Assembly (NCBI GenBank): GCA_030538175.1
Contig: JAUNUL010000057.1
Location: 1-12,002, forward strand
Origin: Propionibacteriaceae bacterium
GTDB lineage: Bacteria; Actinomycetota; Actinomycetes; Propionibacteriales; Propionibacteriaceae
DNA: 12,002 bases
Reading direction: 5' to 3'
The notes under the pieces were generated by a model. That model saw nothing but the letters and a program-made list of their open reading frames with translations, was not told the DNA's origin and ran no database searches. Positions 1 through 7,446 of this stretch are shown piece after piece; within the stretch, counting starts at the first letter, position 1; each line of letters starts with the position of its first letter. A program made the position numbers and the translations under genes.

Positions 1-19
1 CCTCAGGCAGGACCAAGCG

Positions 20-1288
20 TCAGGCTGGACCCAAGGCCGGGAGGGCTGGCACAACCGGGCCGGCGATCTGGCGTACGCGATCGCGCAGCTTCGCCCGCAG
101 ACCACCGGCCGCCTCGCCCACCGCACTGGCGATGATCTGCGCGCGAGAACGACCCGGCTCAGCCTCCGGCAGCGACAGACGGAAGAACTTCGCCCACACC
201 GAGGTCAACTGACGCGGCAGCGACCCGGCGGCATAGTGCAGCCCGTGCCGCTCGAACAGGGCCTTCACCCGGGGAGCGACCTCGGCATACCGGTTGCTGG
301 GCATGTCCGGGAAGATGTGGTGCTCGATCTGGTGGGACAGGTTGCCCGACATGATGTGCATCAGCTTCGACCCGGTGATGTTGGCCGAACCGAGCATCTG
401 CCGGACATACCAGCGACCGCGGGTCTCCCCGACCAGGGATTCCTCGCTGAAGGTCTGCACGCCCGCAGGGAAGTGCCCGCACATGATGATCGCGTTGCTC
501 CACATGTTGCGGATGATGTTCGCGACCACATTGGCCGCAAGCGTCGGCACGAACGCGGGACCCGAGATCAGCGGATGCACCAGGTAGTCCTTGGTGGCCT
601 GCTTGCGCATCTTCGCCACCCACGCCTTGAGTCGGGGTTCGAAGGTTTCCTTGTCGATCTCCCCGCGCAGATAGGGGCCGACCTTGGCGTCATAGGCACC
701 GATGCCGTACTCAAAAACCAACGCGTTCCCCGCAGCCACCGCCGGATTGCCAAGGGACTTCAGCGTCCACGGCTGCGCCGGGTCGACACGCAGGACGCCG
801 TATCCCAGGTCGTCATCCTTGCCCAGCACGTTCGTCCACGTGTGGTGGGAGTCGTTGTGCGACTGCTTCCAGTGGGCGGCGGGGGTGACGTGATCCCATT
901 CCCAGCTTGTGGAGTGGATCTTCGGGTCACGCATCCAGTCCCACTGTCCATGCAGGACGTTGTGGCCGATCTCCATGTTCTCGAGGATCTTGGCGACCGC
1001 AAGGCCCGCGGTTCCAGCGATCCAGGCGGGCGGGAAGCCGGAGAACAGCAGGATCGCCCGGCTCGTCATCTCCAGCGACCGCTGGACCTTGATGATGCGA
1101 CGGATGTACGCCGCGTCCGCTTCCCCGAGATCACCCATGACCTCTTCGCGGATCGCATCGAGCTCAGCGCCGATGGCGTCGATCTCGGCAGGGGTCAGGG
1201 AGTCGGCGGAGCGATAACCGTCAGCGGTCCGGTCGAGGTCGTGACCGGGGGTGGGCTCGGTGTCGGGCGTACGCAGGGCGAGGCTCAT
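20..1288 (-). CDS. desA3: DesA3-type membrane acyl-CoA (stearoyl-CoA) delta-9 desaturase
   Basis: A 422-residue di-iron membrane desaturase that would introduce a cis double bond into saturated acyl-CoA at the cytoplasmic membrane, with electrons from the reductase encoded just upstream. All three histidine boxes of the family are present: HNVLH at residues 109-113, HNDSHH at 144-149 and QIEHH at 320-324. The context ENMEIGHNVLHGQWDWM and the later RQMLGSAN stretch match mycobacterial DesA3 (Rv3229c) as I remember it. Hydrophobic segments lie just before box 1 and before the GHFPAG stretch. I chose the ATG at 1288. The frame stays open back to a TTG at 1327 that overlaps the stop of the reductase, but the added residues look unlike a desaturase N-terminus. 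The Shine-Dalgarno is weak (GGAA) at the chosen start, so coupling to the reductase is possible. The basic, Ala/Pro-rich C-terminal tail after about residue 370 is not part of the catalytic fold. The family is certain; chain-length specificity is not visible. Confidence 0.93.
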   Translation of the reverse strand: MSLALRTPDTEPTPGHDLDRTADGYRSADSLTPAEIDAIGAELDAIREEVMGDLGEADAAYIRRIIKVQRSLEMTSRAILLFSGFPPAWIAGTAGLAVAKILENMEIGHNVLHGQWDWMRDPKIHSTSWEWDHVTPAAHWKQSHNDSHHTWTNVLGKDDDLGYGVLRVDPAQPWTLKSLGNPAVAAGNALVFEYGIGAYDAKVGPYLRGEIDKETFEPRLKAWVAKMRKQATKDYLVHPLISGPAFVPTLAANVVANIIRNMWSNAIIMCGHFPAGVQTFSEESLVGETRGRWYVRQMLGSANITGSKLMHIMSGNLSHQIEHHIFPDMPSNRYAEVAPRVKALFERHGLHYAAGSLPRQLTSVWAKFFRLSLPEAEPGRSRAQIIASAVGEAAGGLRAKLRDRVRQIAGPVVPALPALGPA

Positions 1289-1323
1289 GTGATTCCGTTC
1301 GCGGGTCCGGGGGGCGGGGTGGG

Positions 1324-2397
1324 TCAACGATCGAGCTGGCAGGGACCCGCTGCTTCGTTGATGCAGGTCTGGATGGGCAGGGACTCCCCGTCGGGGGCGG
1401 TGGTGATGGCTCCAGTCCGCACGTCACGGACCGCACCCTTGCTGAGGGGGGTGAGGCAGCCGTGGCAGATGCCCATGCGGCAGCCGGACGGCATGAGCAC
1501 ACCGGCCTGTTCGCCGGCCTCCAGCAGGGTCTGGCCCGCGGGCACGTCGACTTCGATGGCGCTGCCGCTGAAGCTGACGAGACCGCCGTCACCGATGACC
1601 GCGCGCTGCGGCGGGGTGAAGCGTTCGATGTGCAGGTGATCGGTGAGGTCGTGATCAGCCCAGTGCGTGGTGAGGGCATCGAGCAGTTCAGCCGGGCCAC
1701 ACGCCCAGGTCTGCCTGTCGGTCCAGTCGGTGACCAGCGCACAGAGTTCGCTCGGGGTGAGGCGGCCGTGCCGGGAGCTGTGGTGCTCGATGAGCCGCAG
1801 ACGTCCGGCGGCGGCGAGGCCGCGCACGTCAGCGCCCCCGATCACGTCGTCCGCAGTCGCGTCCAGGTGGACGTGGACCACGTCGGCGGCTGCGGCAAGA
1901 CCGGCCCGGAGCATGCCCAGCGCCGGGGTGATGCCGGAACCGGCAGTGATGAGCAGCACCTTGGCCGGCACATCCTCGGGCAGATGGAACTCCCCGGTGG
2001 CCTGGCTGAGGTGGACCAGATCGCCCACGCGGGAATGCTCCACCAGGTGGGTGCTGACCACCCCGTCGCGCAGGCGCTTGGGGGTGATGGTGATCGTCGC
2101 CCCGCCGGGGGCGGAGGTCAGCGAATAGGTGCGGTGGTGACGGACACCGTTGACGTCGACGCCCACCCGCACGTGCTGGCCGGGCACGTGGCTCCGCCAG
2201 TCAGCGCCGGGGCGGATCTCGATGGAGACAGCATCGGCCGTTTCCCGCCGCCGGGCGACGATGCGCCCGCGCAGATCCCCACCGGGCCTCAAAGGGTTGA
2301 TGAGGTCCAGATAGTCTGCGGGGACCAGCGGGGTGGTCACCAGGTTGAGGAAACGATGGACACGGTGGCGGACAGTCGTCCTTGTCTCGGTCACCAT
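1324..2397 (-). CDS. Flavin/[2Fe-2S] oxidoreductase, electron donor to the desaturase (Rv3230c-like)
   Basis: A 357-residue NAD(P)H-dependent electron-transfer protein of the ferredoxin-reductase type fused to a plant-type [2Fe-2S] ferredoxin domain. In order: a FAD-binding barrel with RTYS at residues 89-92, a nucleotide-binding domain with GSGITP at 153-158, and a C-terminal ferredoxin domain with cysteines at 306, 311, 314 (C-x4-C-x2-C) and 345. The reductase is followed after 35 nt by the desaturase, matching the Rv3230c-Rv3229c pair, in which the reductase feeds electrons to the stearoyl-CoA desaturase. The start is the ATG at 2397, or the adjacent GTG at 2394. Longer forms run back through the operator at 2406-2438 and encode an implausible Arg-rich leader. 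No Shine-Dalgarno is visible upstream of either start. Function is confident; the exact start is less so. Confidence 0.93.
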   Translation of the reverse strand: MVTETRTTVRHRVHRFLNLVTTPLVPADYLDLINPLRPGGDLRGRIVARRRETADAVSIEIRPGADWRSHVPGQHVRVGVDVNGVRHHRTYSLTSAPGGATITITPKRLRDGVVSTHLVEHSRVGDLVHLSQATGEFHLPEDVPAKVLLITAGSGITPALGMLRAGLAAAADVVHVHLDATADDVIGGADVRGLAAAGRLRLIEHHSSRHGRLTPSELCALVTDWTDRQTWACGPAELLDALTTHWADHDLTDHLHIERFTPPQRAVIGDGGLVSFSGSAIEVDVPAGQTLLEAGEQAGVLMPSGCRMGICHGCLTPLSKGAVRDVRTGAITTAPDGESLPIQTCINEAAGPCQLDR

Positions 2398-2398
2398 T

Positions 2399-2404
2399 TC
2401 AGAA
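2399..2404 (-). promoter_or_regulatory. Possible -10 element of the reductase-desaturase operon
   Basis: Reading the minus strand, the operator is followed by TATTCT (roughly 2399-2404), four of six matches to TATAAT, ending just upstream of the reductase ATG at 2397. A start site 6-7 nt downstream would fall on the ATGGTG itself, which would make the mRNA leaderless. A -35 candidate (TTCGTA) at a 17-bp spacing is poor. This is a suggestive positional match only. Confidence 0.3.
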
Positions 2405-2405
2405 T

Positions 2406-2438
2406 ACCTACGGGATCGTAGGTTACGAAACCGTAGGT
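2406..2438. promoter_or_regulatory. Twin inverted-repeat operator of the reductase-desaturase operon
   Basis: Site 1 (2406-2423) is a perfect palindrome, ACCTACG-GGAT-CGTAGGT, with 7-bp arms and a 4-bp spacer. Site 2 (2421-2438) shares its centre design: TACG-AAAC-CGTA, with a perfect right half (CGTAGGT) and a degenerate left half. The two centres are 15 bp apart, so the sites overlap. This size and symmetry suit a TetR-family dimer, or two dimers, which is the usual regulator class for desaturase operons. That assignment is inference, and no regulator gene lies in the window. On the minus strand the site lies 9 nt upstream of the reductase ATG, a position suited to blocking RNA polymerase. 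Confidence 0.75.
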
Positions 2439-3751
2439 TCCGTGATGGAACGCTCACCGCGGTCCATCTCCCCGTCGGCCGACAACCCACTCTGGAAGCG
2501 CAGAATCCTGGTCAATGCCTCGGCGACCGCCTCCCGACCGGCCGCCAGGGAGATCCGAATCGTCTGATCCCCATGCACACGGTCGAAATCGACGCCAGGT
2601 GTCACCGCGACCCCCTCGGCCGCCAGCAACGCATCCGCCCACGCCCGGGAGTCCGCGTGCTCGCCGAGCACGGGGGTGATCCGGGCGTACACATAGAAAG
2701 CACCATCCGCCGGTGCAACATCGACCCAGCCGAGCTCGTCCAGCCGGTCCAGCACGACCGTGCGGGCCTCTGCATAGTCGGCCATCGCCGCGCGACCCTC
2801 GGCGTACGACTGCTCGGTGAACGCCTCGACCGCCGCATGCTGGGCGGGCACGGGCGGACACAGCGCGAGGTTGCCGGCGAGCGCCTCAAGCGTGTCGATC
2901 AGGTCATCGGGGACCAGCGCCCAGCCGAGCCGCCAGCCAGTCATGCCCCAGAACTTCGAGAACGACGAGACCACGAACCCGGAGCGATCGGTGGCCCACG
3001 CGCAGTCGCCACCCCACACCTGCTCCGCGTTGCCAGGCGCCTCGCCATCGGTCGTCTCTTCGTCGCTCGCCTCGCCATCAGCCGTCGAAGGGTCCGAATC
3101 GCTGAACGTGATGCCGTGATAGATCTCGTCGCTGACCAGGCGCACGCCCTCCGCCGCACACCACGTCGCGATCTCCGCCAGCTGCCCGGGCGCGAACATC
3201 GTGCCCGTCGGGTTGGCGGGTGAGGCGACGACCAGCCCGGCCAGCGGGGTCGCCGCGTGCGCCTGTGCGAGCTGGGCGACCGTCGGCTGGAACCGTTCGG
3301 CGGGCCCACAATCGAGCTCGACCACATCGAGATCGAGGGCGGTGAGAATGTTCTGGTACGCCGGGTAGCCCGGCCGCGCCAGCGCCACCCTGGCGCCCGC
3401 CTCGAAGGCGGTGAGGAAGCTCAACAGGAACGCACCGGAGGAACCCGTGGTGATCGCAATGTTGTCGATCGGAACGTCGAGCCCATAGCTGCGGCGATAG
3501 TGCCCGCTCAGCTCCTCGCGCAGTTCGGTCAGGCCGAGGGCGTTGGAATAGCCCAGTGGGGTGCCATCGGTGACGACCTCGGCACCTCTGCGGCGTACGC
3601 CCGAGGGCGCGCCCGAGGCCGGCTCACCCGCACACAGCGAGATGACATCCCGCCCGGTCGCCCGCAGCTCCGACACCTTCCGCAGCACGGTCATCACCTC
3701 GAACGGCGGGACCTGGGCACGGGCGGCGACCTTCATGGCTCCCCGGATCAT
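2423..3751 (-). CDS. Class I/II PLP-dependent aminotransferase with acidic insertion
   Basis: A 442-residue fold-type I aminotransferase of the aspartate/aromatic class. Visible landmarks are SPANPTG with N180, the cofactor-binding SDEIYHG with D208 and Y211, the Schiff-base lysine K266 in SSFSKFWGMTGWRLGW, and the substrate-carboxylate arginine R399 in TIRIS. The amino-acid substrate cannot be read from the sequence. The family is usually near 390-400 residues. The extra length comes mainly from an Asp/Glu-rich insertion at residues 217-244, between the PLP tyrosine and the lysine. I chose the ATG at 3751, with AAGGAG about 11 nt upstream; a second in-frame ATG at 3736 is possible. The TAA stop at 2423-2425 lies inside the operator of the downstream desaturase operon. 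The gene is divergent from fdhD. Confidence 0.9.
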   Translation of the reverse strand: MIRGAMKVAARAQVPPFEVMTVLRKVSELRATGRDVISLCAGEPASGAPSGVRRRGAEVVTDGTPLGYSNALGLTELREELSGHYRRSYGLDVPIDNIAITTGSSGAFLLSFLTAFEAGARVALARPGYPAYQNILTALDLDVVELDCGPAERFQPTVAQLAQAHAATPLAGLVVASPANPTGTMFAPGQLAEIATWCAAEGVRLVSDEIYHGITFSDSDPSTADGEASDEETTDGEAPGNAEQVWGGDCAWATDRSGFVVSSFSKFWGMTGWRLGWALVPDDLIDTLEALAGNLALCPPVPAQHAAVEAFTEQSYAEGRAAMADYAEARTVVLDRLDELGWVDVAPADGAFYVYARITPVLGEHADSRAWADALLAAEGVAVTPGVDFDRVHGDQTIRISLAAGREAVAEALTRILRFQSGLSADGEMDRGERSITEPTVS

Positions 3752-3821
3752 CGGGCGTCACACTCCTTCGCGGGCAGGAACAGCAGCGCATCCCGGCTGG
3801 GCCGGGTCGAGCGCCTGCCGG

Positions 3822-3895
3822 CCGCGGCCAACCGTTGCCGAGGCCATAGCTGAATTGACCGCGGCTGACCGTTGCCGAGGCCATGGCTGGATCGT
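3822..3895. repeat. Two tandem 37-bp imperfect direct repeats between aminotransferase and fdhD
   Basis: Copies at 3822-3858 and 3859-3895 both begin CCGCGGC and share the uninterrupted core ACCGTTGCCGAGGCCAT. They match at 31 of 37 positions. They lie head to tail in the middle of the 220-bp region from which the aminotransferase and fdhD diverge, so they could be paired binding sites or a simple duplication. I recognise no known operator in them. Confidence 0.75.
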
Positions 3896-3971
3896 ACGCG
3901 GGCCTGGTCACCTACCCTGTCAGCAGGTGTGGAGCCGACCGCGAGGCCGGCCGGGCAGGCGAGGAGTGGTG

Positions 3972-4832
3972 ATGGGGCGAGTGACCGCGCGCTATCCGGT
4001 GACCCGGATCAATGTCGGCGAGACGGTGACGACGACGCGCCGGCCGGATTCGGTGAGCGCCGAGGAGCCGCTGGAGATCCGGGTGAACGGGACGCCGCTG
4101 GCCGTGACGATGCGGACACCGGGCGCCGACATCGAGCTGGCGCACGGGTTCCTGCTCACCGAGGGCGTCATCCGCAGCCTCGAAGACATTCGCACCGCGC
4201 GCTATTGCGATGGGGCGGTGGTCGATGACGAGTCGGGGCACCCGCAGAACACCTACAACGTCCTGGACATCCAACTGGGGGCCAACGTGCCCCCGCCGGT
4301 GGTGGATCCGAGCCGGAATTTCTACACGACGTCGTCGTGTGGGGTGTGCGGAAAGGCGAGCATCGACGCCATCCGGCAGCAGGTGCGCTGGCCGATCGCC
4401 GATGACCCGGTGACGTTCGACCCGGCGGTGCTGGTGTCCCTGCCCGATCGCCTCCGCGAACACCAACGGACGTTCGATCGCACCGGGGGGCTGCATGCGG
4501 CGGCACTCTTCACCGCCGACGGCGAGATCATCCACGTCGCTGAGGACGTCGGTCGGCACAATGCCGTCGACAAGGTGCTGGGTGCAGCGCTGTTGGCGGG
4601 CCGGGTGCCGGCCCACGGTCACGTGCTGGTGGTCTCGGGCCGGGCGAGTTTCGAGTTGACCCAAAAGGCGTTGATGGCCGGCGTTCCGGCGCTGGTGGCG
4701 GTGTCCGCGCCGTCGTCACTGGCCGTGGAGATGGCGCTGGAGGCCGGGATGACGCTGACCGGTTTCACCCGCGCGCCCACCATGAATGTGTACTCCGGCG
4801 CGCACCGACTCACGCTGCCCTCACCGGCATAA
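3972..4832 (+). CDS. fdhD: FdhD, sulfurtransferase/sulfur carrier for formate dehydrogenase
   Basis: A 286-residue cytoplasmic protein that, in the characterised family, receives sulfur from a cysteine desulfurase and hands it to the molybdenum cofactor of formate dehydrogenase, which is needed for enzyme activity. Signatures: IELAHGFLLTEG near the N-terminus, the catalytic CxxC at C123 and C126 in TTSSCGVCGKAS, then GGLHAAALF, EDVGRHNAVDKVLG and VSGRASFELTQKA, ending with GFTRAPTMNVY. The start is the ATG at 3972, with GAGGAG at 3961-3966 (5-nt spacing). The frame is open far upstream, but that part runs antisense to the aminotransferase and is not credible coding. No formate dehydrogenase or cofactor-biosynthesis gene is in view, so its partner must be beyond the window or elsewhere. 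Confidence 0.95.
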   Translation: MGRVTARYPVTRINVGETVTTTRRPDSVSAEEPLEIRVNGTPLAVTMRTPGADIELAHGFLLTEGVIRSLEDIRTARYCDGAVVDDESGHPQNTYNVLDIQLGANVPPPVVDPSRNFYTTSSCGVCGKASIDAIRQQVRWPIADDPVTFDPAVLVSLPDRLREHQRTFDRTGGLHAAALFTADGEIIHVAEDVGRHNAVDKVLGAALLAGRVPAHGHVLVVSGRASFELTQKALMAGVPALVAVSAPSSLAVEMALEAGMTLTGFTRAPTMNVYSGAHRLTLPSPA

Positions 4833-4871
4833 TCTGCAGTCATCTGCGCTGCTGTCGGCGTTTTCCCTGGT

Positions 4872-4893
4872 CACGGGACAGCTTTCTCCCGTG
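4872..4893 (+). terminator. Hairpin between convergent genes, likely fdhD terminator
   Basis: A perfect 7-bp inverted repeat, CACGGGA (4872-4878) and TCCCGTG (4887-4893), with an 8-nt loop, sits 39 nt after the fdhD stop in the 97-bp gap between convergent genes. The downstream T-richness on the plus strand (TTTTGTCGTTT) is interrupted and begins about 9 nt later, so it is a weak intrinsic terminator. On the minus strand it is not followed by T residues. Confidence 0.5.
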
Positions 4894-4929
4894 CGCTGCA
4901 GGTTTTGTCGTTTCCGAGCGGCGCTCTGG

Positions 4930-5364
4930 TCAGCCGCGCATCATGCTGCGCCAAGGGCGACGCAGCTGATAGCGGCGACCGGTGACCTCGGCGGGCCGAA
5001 TAGCGACCAACACGGGCCGGTCATGGCCGAGCCAGGCGCGCAGGCCCACCTGCTCGATGCGGTATTCCTCATCAGCGGACAACACATGCGCCTCACCGCG
5101 CACCACAACGCTCACACCGACCTCGTCGGCGTCGTCGACCTCATCGACCTCAAAGGCCACGCGCGGATCGGCGATGATGTTGTGGAGCTTGGTGCCGTCG
5201 GTGGTGCGGAAGACGAGCTGATCACCATCGACGACATAGTTGATCGGCGCAATCGATGGCGCACCCTCGATGACATAGGCGAGGCGACCGAATTCACGGG
5301 ATCGCAGGACCGCCCAGCAGTCCTCGGTGGACAACACGCCCTGTTCGGTGGACGTTTCGTCCAT
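4930..5364 (-). CDS. Pyridoxamine 5'-phosphate oxidase-like / NimA-type flavin-binding protein
   Basis: A 144-residue protein of the split-barrel flavin-binding superfamily (PNPOx-like, including NimA-type and F420-binding members). The pattern FGRLAYVIEGAPSIAPINYVVDGDQLVFRTTDGTKLH is characteristic: a first strand, the P-x-I-x-P-x-N-Y turn, then an F-R-T-x-x-G-x-K-L strand that normally contacts the flavin phosphate. The middle is acidic (EVDEVDDADEVG). The start is the ATG at 5364, because AGGAGGGG sits immediately upstream; an in-frame ATG at 5391 would add nine Ala/Gly-rich residues without a comparable site. Members bind FMN, FAD, F420 or haem and reduce varied substrates, so neither cofactor nor substrate can be assigned. 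It is convergent with fdhD and divergent from the penicillin-binding lipoproteins. Confidence 0.85.
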   Translation of the reverse strand: MDETSTEQGVLSTEDCWAVLRSREFGRLAYVIEGAPSIAPINYVVDGDQLVFRTTDGTKLHNIIADPRVAFEVDEVDDADEVGVSVVVRGEAHVLSADEEYRIEQVGLRAWLGHDRPVLVAIRPAEVTGRRYQLRRPWRSMMRG

Positions 5365-5551
5365 GACCCCTCCTGCGACTGCGGCGCTCATTCTCCAACC
5401 CTAGACGCGCGGGCTCGCGGCGCCCGCATCGCGAACCGGTGACCGGCACGCCACCGCACCTTAACCCGCACCGGGATGGCCGCACGCCCCCGGGCACGCG
5501 TGATGCCCACAGTGTTGTTGGATCGTTGCTCCCCGGCCCGCGTGTCGCGAT

Positions 5552-5557
5552 TAGACT
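5552..5557 (+). promoter_or_regulatory. Possible -10 element of the penicillin-binding lipoprotein pair
   Basis: TAGACT in the context GATTAGACTCG lies 50 nt upstream of the GTG start at 5608, within the 243-bp gap between divergent genes. It is the most AT-rich point before the start. A convincing -35 at 16-18 bp is absent; TTGCTC is 20 bp upstream. The rest of 5392-5607 shows no other signal I can name. Confidence 0.25.
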
Positions 5558-5607
5558 CGAATCCGATCTCGTGGCGTGAGTCGCGGGTGGCGGAGGGAGA
5601 CATTTTC

Positions 5608-7440
5608 GTGCGACTACGGCGATCCGTGGCTGGCCTGCTGGGGTTGGCGCTCGTGGCTGGCTGTGCCGGTGATCCGGCACCCGAGGAGCCGGTGGGCCCA
5701 CAGGAAACTGCGGACGCGGTGGCTGCGGCCCTGTCCAAAGGCTCGGTCGAGGGCATCAAGATCCACGAGGGCAACCCCAAGGAAGAGCTCCCCGAGTTGC
5801 TCAAGGGCATGAACGGGATGCTGCCGGAAGTCACCGTGGGCCACATCTCCCCATCCGCCCAAGCGGCCTCCATCAAGCTCGACTACCGCTGGCCTCTGTC
5901 CTCCCCGTGGACCTATCAGACCGATGCCACGCTGGTGAAGAAGGGCGACGACTGGGAGCTGACCTGGTCACCGGAGGTCCTGCACCCCAAGCTCACCGCG
6001 GAAACCCGCCTCGAACGCCAGCGCGGGGACGCGACGGAGCGGGGCAACATCACCGGCGAGGGCAGCGCCGTGTTGGTCGAGAACATCCCGGTGCAGATGT
6101 TGGGGCTCGACAAGGCCGGGCTCGCACCGGAGGAGGTCGAGGAATCCGCGCGCAAGGTGGCGGAGAAGGCCGAGATCGATCCGAACGCGTTCGTGGCCAA
6201 GGCACAGGCGGCGGGGGCACAAGCCTTCGTCGACGCCAAGGCTGTGCGCCAGGAGAACCTGCCTGCTGACTTCCTCGCCATCAAGGGTGCGGCGCTGCGC
6301 ACCGTGACCATGCCCGCTCCCCCCACGACCGGTTATGCCCAGGCACTGCTGGGCACCACCGGTTATGCCACCGAGGAGCAGGTCAAGCCCGGCTCGGACT
6401 TGGCCGTCGGTGAGTTGGTCGGGGTGAGCGGCCTGCAGCAGACCTATGACAAGGACTTGCGCGGCAGCACGGGCAACAAGGTCTTCCTCGCCAAGCGGGA
6501 GGATCCGGTCGGTTCCGGTCGCCCGACCAACGCGACGTTGCTCGCCGACTTCCCGGATTCGCCCGGCAAATCACTCGCCACGACCGTCAATGACGACGTC
6601 CAGACCGCGGCGGAGTCCGCGCTGAAGGGCTTGAAGACCCCGGCATCGGTCGTGGTGATCCGGGTGGAGAACGGCGCCATCCTCGCGGCGGCGGATTCAG
6701 GCGCGGCCCGGCACACCGACGCATCGATGACTGGTCGGTTCGCGCCCGGGCTGGCCGCATCCCCGGTGACCGCACTGGCGCTGTTGCGTTCGGGGGTTGA
6801 CCTCAGCCAGACCGTGCAGTGCGAGAAGCAGGTGACGGTCGGGGGCGCCACGATCGAGAACGACAAGAACTATGCCGGCAGCACCGGCCAGATCACTCTG
6901 GCCCGTGCGTTGAGCGACCAGTGCCTCACCGCAGTGGCGCAGGCTGCCCAGCAACTCGACGCGGGCAAGCTGCCGGAGGCCGCGAAGTCCCTCGGGCTGG
7001 GCCAGGACCTCGACATCGGTGTCCCCAACGCCATGGGCACGTTCCCGGCCCCGGCCGATGATCGGGCCAAGGCCGAGGCACTCACGGGCCTCGGGTCCGG
7101 CGGGGGCCTCCAGGCGTCCACGGTGGCCCTGGCCACGATGGCCGCCTCCGTGCAGGCGAAGCAGGTCGTGTCGCCGTTCGTCGTGCCGGGTCGGGAACCC
7201 AAGATCGAGGGCGCTGCGCCGCTGAGCGATGCTGAGGCCAAGGCCCTGTCCGACATGTTGCGGGCCCGGGCCAGTTCCTATCGTCCGCTGACCTCGGTCG
7301 CCGCCGGGCAGGCCGACGGCCGGCAGTGGGCGGTGGGTTCCACGAGCAAGTACGCGATCGCCGTCGTGATCGCCGACGAACCCAAGGCCTCCACCACCCC
7401 CGCACAGCTCGTGCGGACCGTGGCCAACGCGGTGGACTGA
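5608..7440 (+). CDS. Catalytically dead penicillin-binding lipoprotein (pseudo-transpeptidase)
   Basis: A 610-residue lipoprotein with the layout of a class B penicillin-binding protein: lipobox VAGC with C19 as the lipidated residue, a MecA_N/NTF2-like domain (about 25-140), a dimerisation region with VGVSGLQQTYDKDLRGSTG, and a transpeptidase-like domain (about 340-610). It aligns along its length with the next gene, but every catalytic motif is gone. SxxK (PGSTFKPVTALAL in the neighbour) is here PGLAASPVTALAL, so Ser is L382 and Lys is S385. SxN is QCL (438-440). KTG is ADG (569-571). It cannot acylate a peptide stem or a beta-lactam in the usual way. The frame is full length with no stop, so it looks maintained rather than decayed. 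The start is GTG 5608, because GGAGGGAGA lies just upstream and a clean signal peptide follows. The stop is 6 nt before the active paralogue. Confidence 0.9.
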   Translation: MRLRRSVAGLLGLALVAGCAGDPAPEEPVGPQETADAVAAALSKGSVEGIKIHEGNPKEELPELLKGMNGMLPEVTVGHISPSAQAASIKLDYRWPLSSPWTYQTDATLVKKGDDWELTWSPEVLHPKLTAETRLERQRGDATERGNITGEGSAVLVENIPVQMLGLDKAGLAPEEVEESARKVAEKAEIDPNAFVAKAQAAGAQAFVDAKAVRQENLPADFLAIKGAALRTVTMPAPPTTGYAQALLGTTGYATEEQVKPGSDLAVGELVGVSGLQQTYDKDLRGSTGNKVFLAKREDPVGSGRPTNATLLADFPDSPGKSLATTVNDDVQTAAESALKGLKTPASVVVIRVENGAILAAADSGAARHTDASMTGRFAPGLAASPVTALALLRSGVDLSQTVQCEKQVTVGGATIENDKNYAGSTGQITLARALSDQCLTAVAQAAQQLDAGKLPEAAKSLGLGQDLDIGVPNAMGTFPAPADDRAKAEALTGLGSGGGLQASTVALATMAASVQAKQVVSPFVVPGREPKIEGAAPLSDAEAKALSDMLRARASSYRPLTSVAAGQADGRQWAVGSTSKYAIAVVIADEPKASTTPAQLVRTVANAVD

Positions 7441-7446
7441 GACCCC

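Noticed and set aside
1289..1327. TTG start of the desaturase at 1327
   Set aside because: It overlaps the reductase stop and adds 13 residues unlike family N-termini; the ATG at 1288 begins a sensible protein. Not fully excluded.
236..1639. Long plus-strand open frame opposite the desaturase
   Set aside because: It runs antisense across the histidine boxes and into the reductase gene, with no recognisable domain; it is a shadow frame typical of G+C-rich DNA. The same holds for plus-strand frames at 1462-2421 and 2333-3223.
3561..3971. Upstream extension of the fdhD frame
   Set aside because: The frame is open but antisense to the aminotransferase. GAGGAG directly before the ATG at 3972 and the family's usual length fix the start there.
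5608..7440. Calling the first PBP gene a pseudogene
   Set aside because: The catalytic motifs are gone, but the frame is full length with a good ribosome-binding site, signal peptide and lipobox and family-wide conserved regions. It is better described as a pseudoenzyme.
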